In this document: positions 46,870 to 57,300 of the stretch, piece by piece
How positions within the stretch are numbered: the first letter of the stretch is position 1
How the letters are laid out: each line of letters starts with the position of its first letter
Assembly (NCBI GenBank): GCA_036250225.1
Contig: JAPZLL010000038.1
Location: forward strand, 124,001-188,000
DNA from: Cercophora sp. LCS_1
Lineage: Eukaryota; Ascomycota; Sordariomycetes; Sordariales; Lasiosphaeriaceae
Reading direction: 5' to 3'
DNA: 64,000 nucleotides
Made by a program: the position numbers and the translations under genes
Notes under the pieces: generated by a model
Database searches by the model: none
Told to the model about the DNA's origin: nothing
The model's input: the letters and a program-made list of their open reading frames with translations, nothing else

Positions 46870-48093
46870 ATGGACGCGCTCAAGCACCTTATTTCCAACA
46901 TACCCGACTGGCTCAAGCGACTCGAGGAGCTTAATGGCCAGATTGAAAAGCGTCAAATTGAGCTGGCCGCTCTGACCGAGTCACAAAGCGAAAAGTCGTC
47001 GGGCCCTAAGTCCATGAGGAACAAGGGGTCAACCGAGTCTCTTCGGCCCAAAGACGAAGATGAGGCCCGTCGTGCACGGGATCCCACGCCGCAACCTGTT
47101 GGCGAGCAACAACCAACCCCCTCCAGTCCCGCCGACTCGCACTCTCCATCAGCCCTCGCCCGACAAACAAACCAGGCTCGGGCTGCCGGCCAAGCGCGTG
47201 CGCGGGCAACACTGCGGAGGCGGCAGCGCTCCGACTCGGTGATCAGCGCCGAGGGTGCTGCCCCCAAGTATCGCACACGTAGCATGATCATCGTCTACTA
47301 CGATAGCTATGTCCAACTCTTTTTCGAAGACCTAGTCAAGTTTGTCAGCGCCAGTCGCAACATGATGCGGAAAGCCAAGATGGCCGCCAAGGTCGCTCAG
47401 ATTAAACGGCTGGCCGAGCTGGAGATGCCTGACGACGATGAGGAAGCGGAGGAAAACAGCAATGACTCCCCCAAAGTTGACGCAAACGCACCCATCACAC
47501 CCATTGAGGCTGCCAATGACCGCGAGACTGAAGATCTTCCCGGCGCCCGCTGGGTAAGCGCAAGGCGGATGCAGTCACCTGGTATGCTCATGGCACAAGC
47601 AGCGCTGGGACGTTCCATGTACTCGCGGGCCGGTGCTGCCGGGCGTGTGGGCTTTGGGCGTGGGCTCGGCGGCCTCGAACCCCTCGAGAAGGACATCTAC
47701 GATGATCTCGACAAGGGACTGGAGTATGTTCAAAGTATGTGCGAACACGCAGCACACCAGTTTCTCCGTGACGGCGATTGCGGCGAGGAGGTGAACAATA
47801 TTGCCAAGAAAATGGCCGAGACCAAGGTGCTGGCCGACAAGGAATTTGAGCGTGTGCAGCGTGAGGAGCCGGAGGCCCTCAAGGCCGAAGAAGATCAAAT
47901 GCGCGTCCGGAGTTATCGCCCACCAAGCATGCGCAAAGACTTGGGTACTTCATCTCCCAGAGCGGAGGCGAGCAAGGAGACACTTAAGGAGGCGGCTAAA
48001 ACCAACGCATCAGCGACAAACATCATTGAGGTTGATGAGGGGATCGAAGTTGACAACACGCTCAAAGCAAAAGGAACCCGGATGATGACGTGA
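46870..48093 (+). CDS. Conserved fungal protein of unknown function
   Basis: A single exon of 407 residues from an ATG in good context (CGCCATGGA). The N-terminus forms an amphipathic helix (MDALKHLISNIPDWLKRLEE) followed by a second helical segment. Next is a disordered region rich in Ser, Pro and Gln with a basic stretch (ARATLRRRQRSD, about 111-122) that could be a nuclear localisation signal. A conserved-looking helical block (YRTRSMIIVYYDSYVQLFFE to about residue 180) follows, then an acidic patch (PDDDEEAEENSND) and a C-terminal helical region with LGGLEPLEKDIYDDLDKGLEY. I remember similar proteins in other filamentous fungi only as hypothetical. Codon usage and the absence of stops over 1.2 kb support a real gene. 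No function is proposed. Confidence 0.82.
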   Translation: MDALKHLISNIPDWLKRLEELNGQIEKRQIELAALTESQSEKSSGPKSMRNKGSTESLRPKDEDEARRARDPTPQPVGEQQPTPSSPADSHSPSALARQTNQARAAGQARARATLRRRQRSDSVISAEGAAPKYRTRSMIIVYYDSYVQLFFEDLVKFVSASRNMMRKAKMAAKVAQIKRLAELEMPDDDEEAEENSNDSPKVDANAPITPIEAANDRETEDLPGARWVSARRMQSPGMLMAQAALGRSMYSRAGAAGRVGFGRGLGGLEPLEKDIYDDLDKGLEYVQSMCEHAAHQFLRDGDCGEEVNNIAKKMAETKVLADKEFERVQREEPEALKAEEDQMRVRSYRPPSMRKDLGTSSPRAEASKETLKEAAKTNASATNIIEVDEGIEVDNTLKAKGTRMMT

Positions 48094-49239
48094 AGGGACA
48101 CGTTGAGCGGCGAAAGACGTGCTGAGTGAAGCCCTGGGAATGACAACCACGAAGATGGCACGTCCTGGGAGGTGACCGTTCATCTCAGAAGTAGAGACTT
48201 CAGAGTTGCCAATCCCGAAACCTCAGACGAACTCGATTCGCGGAAGTGGTTCATGGTTAGGAACTCTGAGCATGGCTTAGGGCGAGAACCTTAGACGATT
48301 GCGACTTTGGAGTCTCTGGAGCTGCTAATGGAGAGGACCATGTCTCGAGGGTCGGCTCAGCGTGATCGTCGCGTGGGCCGGGGCGCGGGAAACTCATGTT
48401 GCCGAGATGGCAGAGGAAGGTGGTGGGCTTTTACGACTCTTTTATTTTCAACGAAGGCGGGCATTTCTCGGATGGCATAGCACTGGAGTTTCAGCCATCT
48501 TCCACATAATACAACGAGCAGCACACGAACATTAAATCTGGAAATAAAGCGAAGCGACATTTTGGTATTTTTTTTTCCCCAGGTGATTGGGATCACGACA
48601 TACTCTGACAAGAGTTGAACTGGGGGGGAGTACTCGGAGCAGAGTGAATTTGGGTATTTCTGTTCAATCTCTTTTTGGGCCGAAAACAAAAAGAAGACGT
48701 TCAAAAGCAAGACTCGGCTTTTTACTTTGGAGGGCTGCGCTGGTGGAACCAGTTTTGACGACTGGTCGAGGACGAGGGATATGTCATCATGAGAGATAAT
48801 TGGATCTTATAGTGTTTTACAACTCGCTTGCTTTCTCTGCTCATTCCACGAACTCTCCCTGCTGATTGTCATTGAAATATTTGAACCGACGTCGGGGCCA
48901 AGCATCTTGCGTTGAAGGAGGCCATGGTGACAAAATCTGGCGCAATCCCGTTGCCATCGACGCTTCTGCGATAGGGTCTATATCATTCCGCTCTTTGAGC
49001 CTGCTTGGAGTTATTGGTTTTTTTCGGCCCTCGCAAGCGCTTGAACGAGACCTTTGCAGACACTGTGTGTGTGCGGCGGAAATTGGCAAGGGTTTCCTTG
49101 CTGATTTGCCCACTCTCCGGTCCGCACTGGCGGGGTTGCGGGTTGCCCGGTGGGGTGAACCTGATCCCGCCTCCGTGATCCACCGCCGAGCGAACTGAAC
49201 GGGAACTTCAAACGGCCCCGACACCCAGTGACATGAACA
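48094..49239. other. Spacer before DcpS gene
   Basis: 1.1 kb with no gene-like frame; the right part should contain the DcpS promoter. Confidence 0.5.
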
Positions 49240-50290
49240 ATGTCTGACGCAAAGACAACCGCAGAGGCTCTAGTGCCCAAGTTCAAGCTTGAGAGGCTCC
49301 TAAACCAAGGTTCACTTGTCCAACGGTTGTCACTAGGACTTCACATCGTGATACTAACTGCCTCTAGACCAGGCCGGCCGGCGAACATCGCTGTACGGAA
49401 CCATCGATTCACAACCTGCCCTCTTGATCCTCGAGCGTGCCCCGTTCCCAAGCTCTACGGACTATCTGGGCGCGGTTTCCGCCAACCTCCAGACTATCAA
49501 GAACCTCGGCGCCAACGATATCTACCATTGGTACCTGGCTAACAGCGGCCATGTTCAGCCCGATGCCGGAAGCCAGGAGGAACAAGACTGCTTTGCCGAC
49601 CTTAAAATCAACCTGATATATCCCTGCACCGAAAAACACATCAAGAAGTACAGCAAGCAGGGGGTACGCTTCGTGACCGAGTCGCCGGCCATTTACCGTG
49701 ACTATGTGTGGCCGTTTATGCAAGCACAACGCGAGTCCGGCCGGCTAAACTGGGTCTTCAACATTATCGAAGGCCGCAAGGAAGTGGAGGATGTCATTTA
49801 TCGGACGCCCTACGGGGAGGATCCCGTTGAAGGCTTCCTATTGCTGCCCGATCTGAACTGGGACCGCAAAACGTTGGATGCCTTACACCTGCTGGGTTTG
49901 GTGGAGCGGCGCGACATCTGGAGTCTCCGCGATCTGCGGCGGAAGCACATTCCGTGGCTGCGTCACATGAAGACCAAGTTCCTCGAGGCAACCACCAAGC
50001 TGTATCCGACCATCGAGCAGGACCAGCTCAAGCTGTACGTGCACTACCAGCCGACCTACTACCACTTCCACATTCACATCGTCCACGTGGCCCTCGAAGC
50101 TGGCGCGACACAGGCAGCAGGTAAAGCAGTTGGATTGGACAGCATTATCGAACAACTCGAGGTGATGCGCGGGGATGACGAGGCAGGTATGGACGCTGTC
50201 ACATTATGCTACACGCTGGGGGAAGCAAGCGACCTCTGGAACGAGATCTTTGGGCCTCTCAAGAACGGAACAGCTTCTCAATCGCAATGA
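49240..50290 (+). CDS. DCS1: Scavenger mRNA decapping enzyme DcpS (m7GpppX diphosphatase)
   Basis: Two exons (49240-49309 and 49368-50290) give 330 residues. DcpS hydrolyses the cap left after 3'-to-5' mRNA decay. The N-terminal domain has FKLERLLNQDQAGRRTSLYG, whose middle is created by splicing; the intron (58 bases) has a weak donor, GTTCAC, and a good ACTAAC branch site. The catalytic HIT motif YHFHIHIVHV places His at about 256, 258, 260 and 263; the middle His of the triad is the nucleophile. Other family features are LLPDLNWDRKTLDALHLLG, DIWSLRDLRRKHIPWLR and LKLYVHYQPTYYHFH. The last 32 bases of this coding region overlap the end of the GILT-like gene on the other strand. Confidence 0.94.
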
Positions 50291-51140
50291 CGAGGTCGTT
50301 GACGCCAGCGCCAGAGGGACAATCCGTCCACTCCCCATTGTCGCGAATGCAATATACCTCGTTGTCTAGCCTCACGGTGCAGCTCTTCGTTACACCTGCC
50401 TGCTCAAGGGTCAGCATCTGAGATAGATGAAACGTGTGCATGTGGAAGGAAAGGGATTTTTGTGTCGTGGCCTACCTGCGAGCTTCTCCTCACGCTGTTC
50501 CTGAGCATGCCAACACCGAAGGCGCCATCATCCTTGGTTGCGCAGTCGTTGAGCTTTTCAAAGTCAATGGCGTGCTCGAGGGCGCAATCCTCGACGAGGC
50601 TTCGCTGCGGGATGTGTCGGTAGTCTCTTGTCATGCACATAGTAAACCCAAGAAACGTTTTGGGGTCAGGATACAGCTCTTGTGCGCAGAGCTCGATTAT
50701 GTTTCCAAGACACTCCTCGGGGCCATGCTTGCAAGCTACACCGTCATTGTCTGTCGGCCTCCCGAGGAACGACAAGGTGAAGTTGACTTTGCTATGTGTT
50801 TTCTGCATCGCCGGGAGCACAAGATCCCTAAGACAGTCCTGGACCAGTTAGCACGGCCAGTTTTGCATAACACCACGTATTGTCCGCATACCCTTGCATC
50901 CGGGCATTTGCTCATTATGTGAGCTTCCAGCGGCACCAGCGCCGAGGTTGGTTGTGGCACTGTTTGAGACTGTGTATCCTCGATCTGCCATCGGTCCGCG
51001 GCGGGCGGAGACAGCGACTGGAGGTGGTAGTAACAGTAGAGGAGCCCGGCAACGAGTACGAGCGACATGAAGGATCGGTTGCGCCGCGTTTGGCGGACGC
51101 CGTTGATCGGCGTCATTTCCCCCGACTGCTTTTCGTCCAT
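50259..51140 (-). CDS. GILT-family (gamma-interferon-inducible thiol reductase-like) protein
   Basis: Three exons on the minus strand (51140-50892, 50838-50476, 50399-50259) give 250 residues; the introns are 53 and 76 bases. The N-terminus is cytosolic and basic, followed by one membrane anchor (SFMSLVLVAGLLYCYYHL), so this is a type II membrane protein. The GILT signature is present in full as CKHGPEECLGNIIELC (C-x-H-G-x2-E-C-x2-N-x4-C). Animal GILT reduces disulfides in lysosomes through a CxxC pair. Here the equivalent position reads CPDARDC (Cys about 79 and 85), so CxxC is missing. The last exon (AGVTKSCTVRLDNEVYCIRD) matches the family's C-terminal part. The start at 51140 is chosen because the anchor follows soon after; a frame to 51374 exists. 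Redox function is uncertain. Confidence 0.85.
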
Positions 51141-51581
51141 CGCGTGTCGGGGGAACCCCGTCGTTGTCTTGGGACCCGATGAGTTTTCGACCGGCGCTTC
51201 GGTTGTTGGGTGCGCCTTGGCCCTCGTAGAAAGAGACGGGTTGTGGAAACCCGCAGTAAGTTTACGATTCGAACGAGAGCGGTTCGGCGAGATGGCGAAG
51301 TGAGTGCTGGTTGCGATGATGAAGGGTGACGACACCAGACCTAATGTAGCACCGAAAGCGTACGCCAATGACATCCGGGGTTAGGGTTAGATCCATGGAA
51401 CAGGAGTCAGCCATTCCTGCTCCGGCAGGCCAAGCCGGCGTGCCTCGGTAACTGCCCATTGATCCCTGCGGCGATCGCAGCGCGCAACCGCGGCCATCCA
51501 CACGCCCTCAGCTTCACCAACTCCGTCACCATCCTCCATGGACATTCAAAGCTCCTCACACGCCGAACGAACTTGACGACA
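51141..51581. promoter_or_regulatory. Divergent spacer between GILT-like gene and PEX12
   Basis: 441 bases that should carry both promoters. It includes the short sequence GGTTAGGGTTAG near 51380, too short to be called telomeric. Confidence 0.4.
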
Positions 51582-52862
51582 ATGGAATTTGTAACCGCAC
51601 TCCGGGGTGCCCACGATGACCACAAGCCCTCCCTCTTCGAGCTGCTCTCCGAACAGCAACTCGCTTCCCTCCTCCCGCCCACACTCCGTTACCTTCTGAC
51701 CGTCCTCACCCACCGCTATCCGCGCCGACTCCTCCCCATCCTTAACTCGTTCGACGAGCTCTACGCCTTCGCCGCCCTCCTCGTCGAGCGCCACTACTTG
51801 CGCACACGCGGCGGCTCCTTCACCGAGCACTTCTACGGGCTCAAGCGCGAAAAGGCACTCGCGGCCGAGATCCCACGCGCCGCGGCGTCAGCCCCCTCTG
51901 TCGTCAGGGAGAGCCTGCGCCTAACAAACAAGGATGTGTGGCGGAACTTGTTGGTAATTGTGGGGATCCCATACCTCAAGCGCAAGCTGGATGAGGCGTA
52001 CGAGGTCGATGCGCCGCGCGCGATGCTAGGCGCTGCGTACAACCAGCGGCCAGGGAAAGATGCAGGTTGGAAAGAGAGGCTAGCGTGGTACTTTCGGTGG
52101 TTCCTACGCAACGTGTACCCGAGCGTAAACGCGGCCTACTACTTTGCGCTGCTGGTGTTTAATCTGGGGTATTTGTTCGATGGGACAAAATATCACAGTC
52201 CGTTTATGTGGCTTATCGGCACGCGGGTGCGAAGGATGGGCGCGGCGGACTACAAGGCTATCGAGAAGGCAATGGAGCACGCTACCAAGGCGACGACCAA
52301 CGGGAGGCCGGGCTCGGCGCTGTCGCCTAGGGCGGTCGGGGCAAGAGTCATGGGCGGGTTGTCGCTGGTGCTGCCGACGAGCATCTTTGCGCTCAAGTTT
52401 TTGGAGTGGTGGTATGCGAGCGACTTTGCCAAGCAGCTGTCGAGAAAGGCGGCCGAGAGCTTGGATTTGCCGCCGCCGGTGGTGACGGGGGTTGGGGAGG
52501 GAGGCGGCCAGGGCAAGAGGAGGACGACGGGGGAGGCGAGAGCGGAGGAGGACGGTGCCAAGCTGGCCGAGGACGCACCGATTGCCGCATCATCACTGCT
52601 GCCGATATATACGGTCCCGGCGCCGAAGGACTCAGCGTTGTGTCCAATTTGTGAGGAAGAGATCACGACAGCAACCGCCTGCCAGACAGGCGTAGTATAC
52701 TGCTACACATGCATACACAAATGGATGACTGGGACTCATCCACGACAAGAGAAGTTTATGGCGGACAAGGAGGGGAAGTGGGAAAGTGGCGAGGGGAGGT
52801 GCGCCGTCACAGGGAGGAAGGTCCTCGGTGGGACAGAAGGACTGAGGAGAATCATGGTCTAG
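51582..52862 (+). CDS. PEX12: Peroxin 12, peroxisomal RING ubiquitin ligase subunit
   Basis: A single exon of 426 residues. PEX12 forms the peroxisomal membrane RING complex with PEX2 and PEX10, which ubiquitinates the import receptor PEX5. The N-terminal Pex2/Pex12 domain is clear: KPSLFELLSEQQLASLLPP, LRYLLTVLTHRYPRRLLPIL, FTEHFYGLKR, and ERLAWYFRWFLRNVYPSVNAAY, with hydrophobic segments. A glycine-rich, charged linker (about 310-340) precedes the C-terminal RING: CPICEEEITTATACQTGVVYCYTC (starting about residue 354), KWMTG and RCAVTGRKV. As in other PEX12 proteins the RING lacks some zinc ligands. The start ACAATGGAA at 51582 gives MEFVTALRG, as in fungal orthologues. Head-to-head with the GILT-like gene. 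Confidence 0.95.
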   Translation: MEFVTALRGAHDDHKPSLFELLSEQQLASLLPPTLRYLLTVLTHRYPRRLLPILNSFDELYAFAALLVERHYLRTRGGSFTEHFYGLKREKALAAEIPRAAASAPSVVRESLRLTNKDVWRNLLVIVGIPYLKRKLDEAYEVDAPRAMLGAAYNQRPGKDAGWKERLAWYFRWFLRNVYPSVNAAYYFALLVFNLGYLFDGTKYHSPFMWLIGTRVRRMGAADYKAIEKAMEHATKATTNGRPGSALSPRAVGARVMGGLSLVLPTSIFALKFLEWWYASDFAKQLSRKAAESLDLPPPVVTGVGEGGGQGKRRTTGEARAEEDGAKLAEDAPIAASSLLPIYTVPAPKDSALCPICEEEITTATACQTGVVYCYTCIHKWMTGTHPRQEKFMADKEGKWESGEGRCAVTGRKVLGGTEGLRRIMV

Positions 52863-53183
52863 CAGGCTGCCTGACAGAGTTACTGTAAAATATGTACTAT
52901 CTCGTACCCACTAATTCACTCACGAAGGGTCCGGTTGAAAATGCAAGACTTCGAGGACGGCGATAACGAATGGCGCACGATGATCATAACGCATTGCTCG
53001 TTAGACTACGGGTATAACGGATGCTCAAAACAATGCTCCAGTACTCCTCCACCATGCGCCAAACCATTCCCACGCGTCCAACCAGAGAACCAAACTCCAA
53101 TTCCCAATGCTCGAAATGCAAGATAAGGTTCCCACGCTACCGCCCTCCTAGCCTGGATGGCCAGGTTGCCCGTAGCTGTCCGA
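52863..53183. other. Convergent 3' spacer
   Basis: 321 bases between PEX12 (plus) and the GH76 gene (minus); no further gene seen. Confidence 0.5.
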
Positions 53184-54395
53184 CTATGCCACAACTGCCA
53201 TTGCTGCCACAAGCACGTCGGTTGCCGAGCTGTGCGTTGACGCATTCGGCCCGCCCCCGGCGTTGACAGGGCCACTCCAGCTGACACCCAGCCAGTTGTT
53301 TCCCTGGTCCCGGTTGTGTTCCCAGATGGAGTCTGCGTTGACCAAGATAGACCTTCGGAAAGCGTCTTGGGGCGCCACCGTGTACAAATAGCGTAGGTTG
53401 CGAACGAAAATGCCCTTGAACTGCGTCCCATCCCCTCCGCAGTTGCTCGGCTCGCAGCCCTCGCGAATGACGCCCGTGTTGTCCGACAGCAGCGCAATAG
53501 CTGCTTGAGCAATTCTTTTTGCTTGGTCGAGATACGCCTTGTCCCCCGTGGCCTTGTAAAGCTCTACTAGTCCACCAAGCACGACACCCTGGTTGTAAGA
53601 CCAAGCTCTATCCCCGTTGTTGGCGCATGTGCCGTCCGCTTGGATCTTGAGACCATCGTTGATCAAGCTCTTGCTGTTGATCATACCACTCTTTTTAAAC
53701 CAGTCCCACTGCTGCCTTGCGATGCCGAGATAGTGGTCCTTTCGGGCGGGCACCCGTAAAGCAAGGCTGGCGGCGACATTGAGATACAACTCGTTAGCAA
53801 TGGCGTTTTTGTACTTGCGCTCCTTGGACCACCAGATACCACCACCGCAGACGGTGTCGGTGCCGTTCCGCATGTCTTCAAATATGGCCTGGGCAGTTTC
53901 CAGATAGCGGCTGTCGCCGGTGAAATCCCACGACCGAATCCAGGCCAGAGCCCACCAGCCCTCGTCGTCGTAGAAGTCGTTGAGGAAGCCGCCATAGTTG
54001 CGAGGCTTGAGGTCATGATGCCGGCGGCGAGCGAAGGGCGGACGGAGAGTTGCATCTGTACCAGTAGAAAGGGAGCGTTTCTGGGCTGGTTGGGCCGGTA
54101 CCGGGGCTAGCGGGGCTCTGCTGAAGGTGCTGGCCATAATATGAGAGATGTTGAGAGCCTGGGCACCGACAGGGTCGAGGAGAGCCGAGTCAGCAAGGAC
54201 CTGTAGGCAGTTTGCCGAGTTCCACCAGCCGGTGGTAGTCCAGAGGCCGGTAGATGCGTTATACCAGTTCCCGAGGGCCGCAAGAGCATCGTGGGCATTT
54301 CTTGAGTAGATGGGATCACTTGCCCTTTCGGTATTGGGCGATGAGAGGAGGAAGGCTGCTCGGGCAACTAGACCTCCCCAGGTTGCTGACACCAT
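53184..54395 (-). CDS. GH76 alpha-1,6-mannanase-like glycosidase
   Basis: A single exon of 403 residues. Family 76 enzymes cut or transfer alpha-1,6-mannan; fungal members (Dfg5/Dcw1 type) help cross-link GPI proteins into the wall. The catalytic Asp pair lies in DFYDDEGWWALAWIRSWD (D143, D144). Further family features are WTTTGWWNSANCLQVLAD, CGGGIWWSKERKYKNAIANE, AWSYNQGVVLGGLVELY and TQFKGIFVRNLRYL. There is an insert of about 30 residues rich in Pro, Arg and Ala between residues 95 and 130. No signal peptide is seen at the ATG at 54395, and no GPI signal at the C-terminus, which is odd for this family; an upstream exon may be missing, or the protein is intracellular. Confidence 0.87.
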   Translation of the reverse strand: MVSATWGGLVARAAFLLSSPNTERASDPIYSRNAHDALAALGNWYNASTGLWTTTGWWNSANCLQVLADSALLDPVGAQALNISHIMASTFSRAPLAPVPAQPAQKRSLSTGTDATLRPPFARRRHHDLKPRNYGGFLNDFYDDEGWWALAWIRSWDFTGDSRYLETAQAIFEDMRNGTDTVCGGGIWWSKERKYKNAIANELYLNVAASLALRVPARKDHYLGIARQQWDWFKKSGMINSKSLINDGLKIQADGTCANNGDRAWSYNQGVVLGGLVELYKATGDKAYLDQAKRIAQAAIALLSDNTGVIREGCEPSNCGGDGTQFKGIFVRNLRYLYTVAPQDAFRRSILVNADSIWEHNRDQGNNWLGVSWSGPVNAGGGPNASTHSSATDVLVAAMAVVA

Positions 54396-57300
54396 GATGT
54401 TGATGATCTAGGAAGTGTATCGAGAAAGGAAGGAGAAGATGTCATGTAACCCGGAGCTATGGCAAAGAGGAGGGTGTGAGAGGGCAGATATGCTGCTCAT
54501 GAAAAGAAAACCAGCTGCAACCGGTGGAGGGCACTGTGGCATCCGAGCAGCAAGAGGCGGTGGCCGTGAGGAGTGATCCCATGAGCCATCGGGGCTCTGT
54601 GCGGTGTCCCTCCGACAACTGCACGGCCCCGAGTCCGTCCAACCCCATTTTGAGCTCGGCGGCAAGAGCCGATAAGCTAGGAGGCACGAGGTAACAAAGC
54701 AGGCAGCAGACTCCCTCTCCTTACCAGGGGTCTCATCCGAGCTCGATGATGACACTACCTCCGTGGAGTGTGGAAGGCTTGGCCGGTAAGGTGAGCTGCC
54801 AAGTGCTTGGGGGCTGCGGCTGGATATCACAGCTGGAAGGAGCAATGTCAACGGACGTTGATCCTCTGGATAGCAGCCAGTGATCGACAAGCAAAATCTG
54901 AAAGTGCCAAAGCAGACTAGGCGCTGACCCGACAATCGCCTCGATATTCCAGGCTAGTCCTGAGTTTGGGTCGCTGCGCACGCTTAGGCTCGTCATCGGC
55001 AGACGCACGTCACCAGTGTAGCTCATGAGCATGGAGCTTCCTCTTGAGGCATGTCATCCGCGTATTCTCTCTGCACGGCAAGGTGAGACACTGGACACCG
55101 ACGCCACGTGAGCGCAGATCCGACCGTCGTCCTACCATCCGCAGCCCTATCATCGGTCGAAAATACAAGACTTTGGGATAAAAACGGCGGCCATGGGCAG
55201 GTTTGGAGTGCTCGCACAGCGTTTCGCATTCGACAACAGGTTGTTGCCAACCTGACTCAGCTGGCGATTGGCGCAAGAGGCAGGCTGCCGGGTAAAAGAG
55301 GCGTGCCGTCCAACTTCAATTCCTTGCGCTGTTGTATTATTCTTCAGAAGCGCCTGTGAATCCCCTGCTCGTATCGGCAGTGCTCCCCGGGCGTGAGTGG
55401 CTTATTTGCATGGCCCGCTGTGGAGGATGGGGCGGATGGGTCAGTGGCTGATGAGACGGGTAGTGGCTAGTCAAGGGGCTGATGATAGACGCTGTTGGCG
55501 GATGAGGCTGTATTTAGCTGTGGCCGGTATATCTTGAGGGACGGGACGCCGCATGGTTTAGAGTAGATTACCTCCACACAAGACTTCAACTCGTTCAGCA
55601 TCATGTTGAGAGATTGAGGTTGACGTCGTTGATTGACCCCCACAGCCCCACCATTTCGTCTATGTGGGGGCTCCCCGCGCTCTCTTCCATGGCTGACCAG
55701 GATTCCCCAAAAGCCACCAAAAAGCCCTGTCCCGCCATCGTGAGATAGCCTGGCTGAGCGCCTGCCAGACCTAAGGCCGATGGGGTTATGAGCGCCCAAT
55801 ACTCCCGGCCATTTTTTTATTTTTTTTTTGGAAGTGGTTGAGTATTAAAAAAGCGGATTTTAGGGCTCAAATTTGTTTCTTGAAACACATGACGGGGCCG
55901 ACATTGTTTCAAACCTCGCAACTGAAGTTGAGAGGATGAGGATAGATATGCAGCTGATTCAAAATAAAATGGATACTCTTTTATTGCTGTTGGGGAGGAT
56001 GATTAAAGGCTTAGCGACGGTCGCGTGGGTTGGGCCTTCCACCATTGAAAAGGAAGAAGTGAGCGAATGAAGCAAGACTGGAGAAGATGGCAGAAGTCTA
56101 AAGCTCACCTTACCCAGGCGAGAGGCAAGTGCGGCCCCAACAGAGAGCGGACTGTGGGACCCACTGTGACCCACCTATGTACGAACCCCCCCTCCAGCTC
56201 GAGATCCTGATCTCCACTCCTTTTCTTTTCTACTCTGCTTTACAAACTGCGGGAAGGCGGCGGATCTGTGAGGGACTGGTGCAGAAGCACCACGAGATTC
56301 TTCAGGCAGGCACTGTGCAGTCTTTGGCTCCTCGAAGGCGGTTCCGAACCTGACGGCGTCAACAGGGTCGAAAGACCAAGGCGAAGGGGTTCCAAACGGG
56401 CTCATATTTCTCAGGATTCGCAAGAGGAAATGTGATGACTGAAAGCGGCGATACAAGTGCCTGGCTGATGAGGATGAGTTTTTGCCTTCAGCAGAAAGAC
56501 GTTGTCAGTTCGTCGGGTTGACAAGCCATCTACGCCGATATGGTCGCCATAACACTCATGAAACCATGGCATTTTCACTCGGTTCCTGTCACTCGGATAC
56601 GAGACAAAATTCGTTGATTCTGTTCTATTCCTTCCATGTGAGATAGAATCACTATCGTTCGAGGTCCGAAGCAGACCCGCACCGGTCACCGCAATGCCAG
56701 TCTCTTGGGCTCTTATCTGCCGCAATCAGCTCACCTACCTATCAAGATGATACAAGGTGTAACGTCGGTGCTGTCCCCTTCCGCCGGCCCGGAACGCCTG
56801 GACGAGGCTGCGGGAAGTGTATTCTGCGGAACTGCATGGGCCTTGATGAGTTCTAGCGCCACCACACTGTCACCTCCCTGCCATTCTCGTCACGGGCGTG
56901 TGCCACGATATGAGAAGGGCCCGCAATCGATCCTACGATACCTCGAACCCTAGGGCTTTACAAGTACCGGGTACAGCGCTTGGAGCCATCGCCGTTAGCA
57001 CTAGCAATTGGTGTGATGCTCTTGGCCATACCAGGGTGACGGTTCTCGCTGTAACGCCGTTGAAATTGGAAGGATGAATCTCGGTGGGGAGCTCGGGCCG
57101 AACCGAGAAGCCAGGATATCTCGGCCGTGAGCTGCTTGATTTTGCTCACTTGCTAGGACACATTCGGACAGGGCGCGCTGCGGTAATAACATTACCTCCA
57201 AAAACCTCTCTCTGCCTGTGCTATCAGAGGTTGGCGTCGGCCTTACCAGTTCCCCACGGCAGAATTTTACAACATCGAGCCACTGGGCCTCCTTCCATTT

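Noticed and set aside
51380..51395. GGTTAGGGTTAG, telomere-like
   Set aside because: Only about two units, in a normal promoter region between conserved genes.
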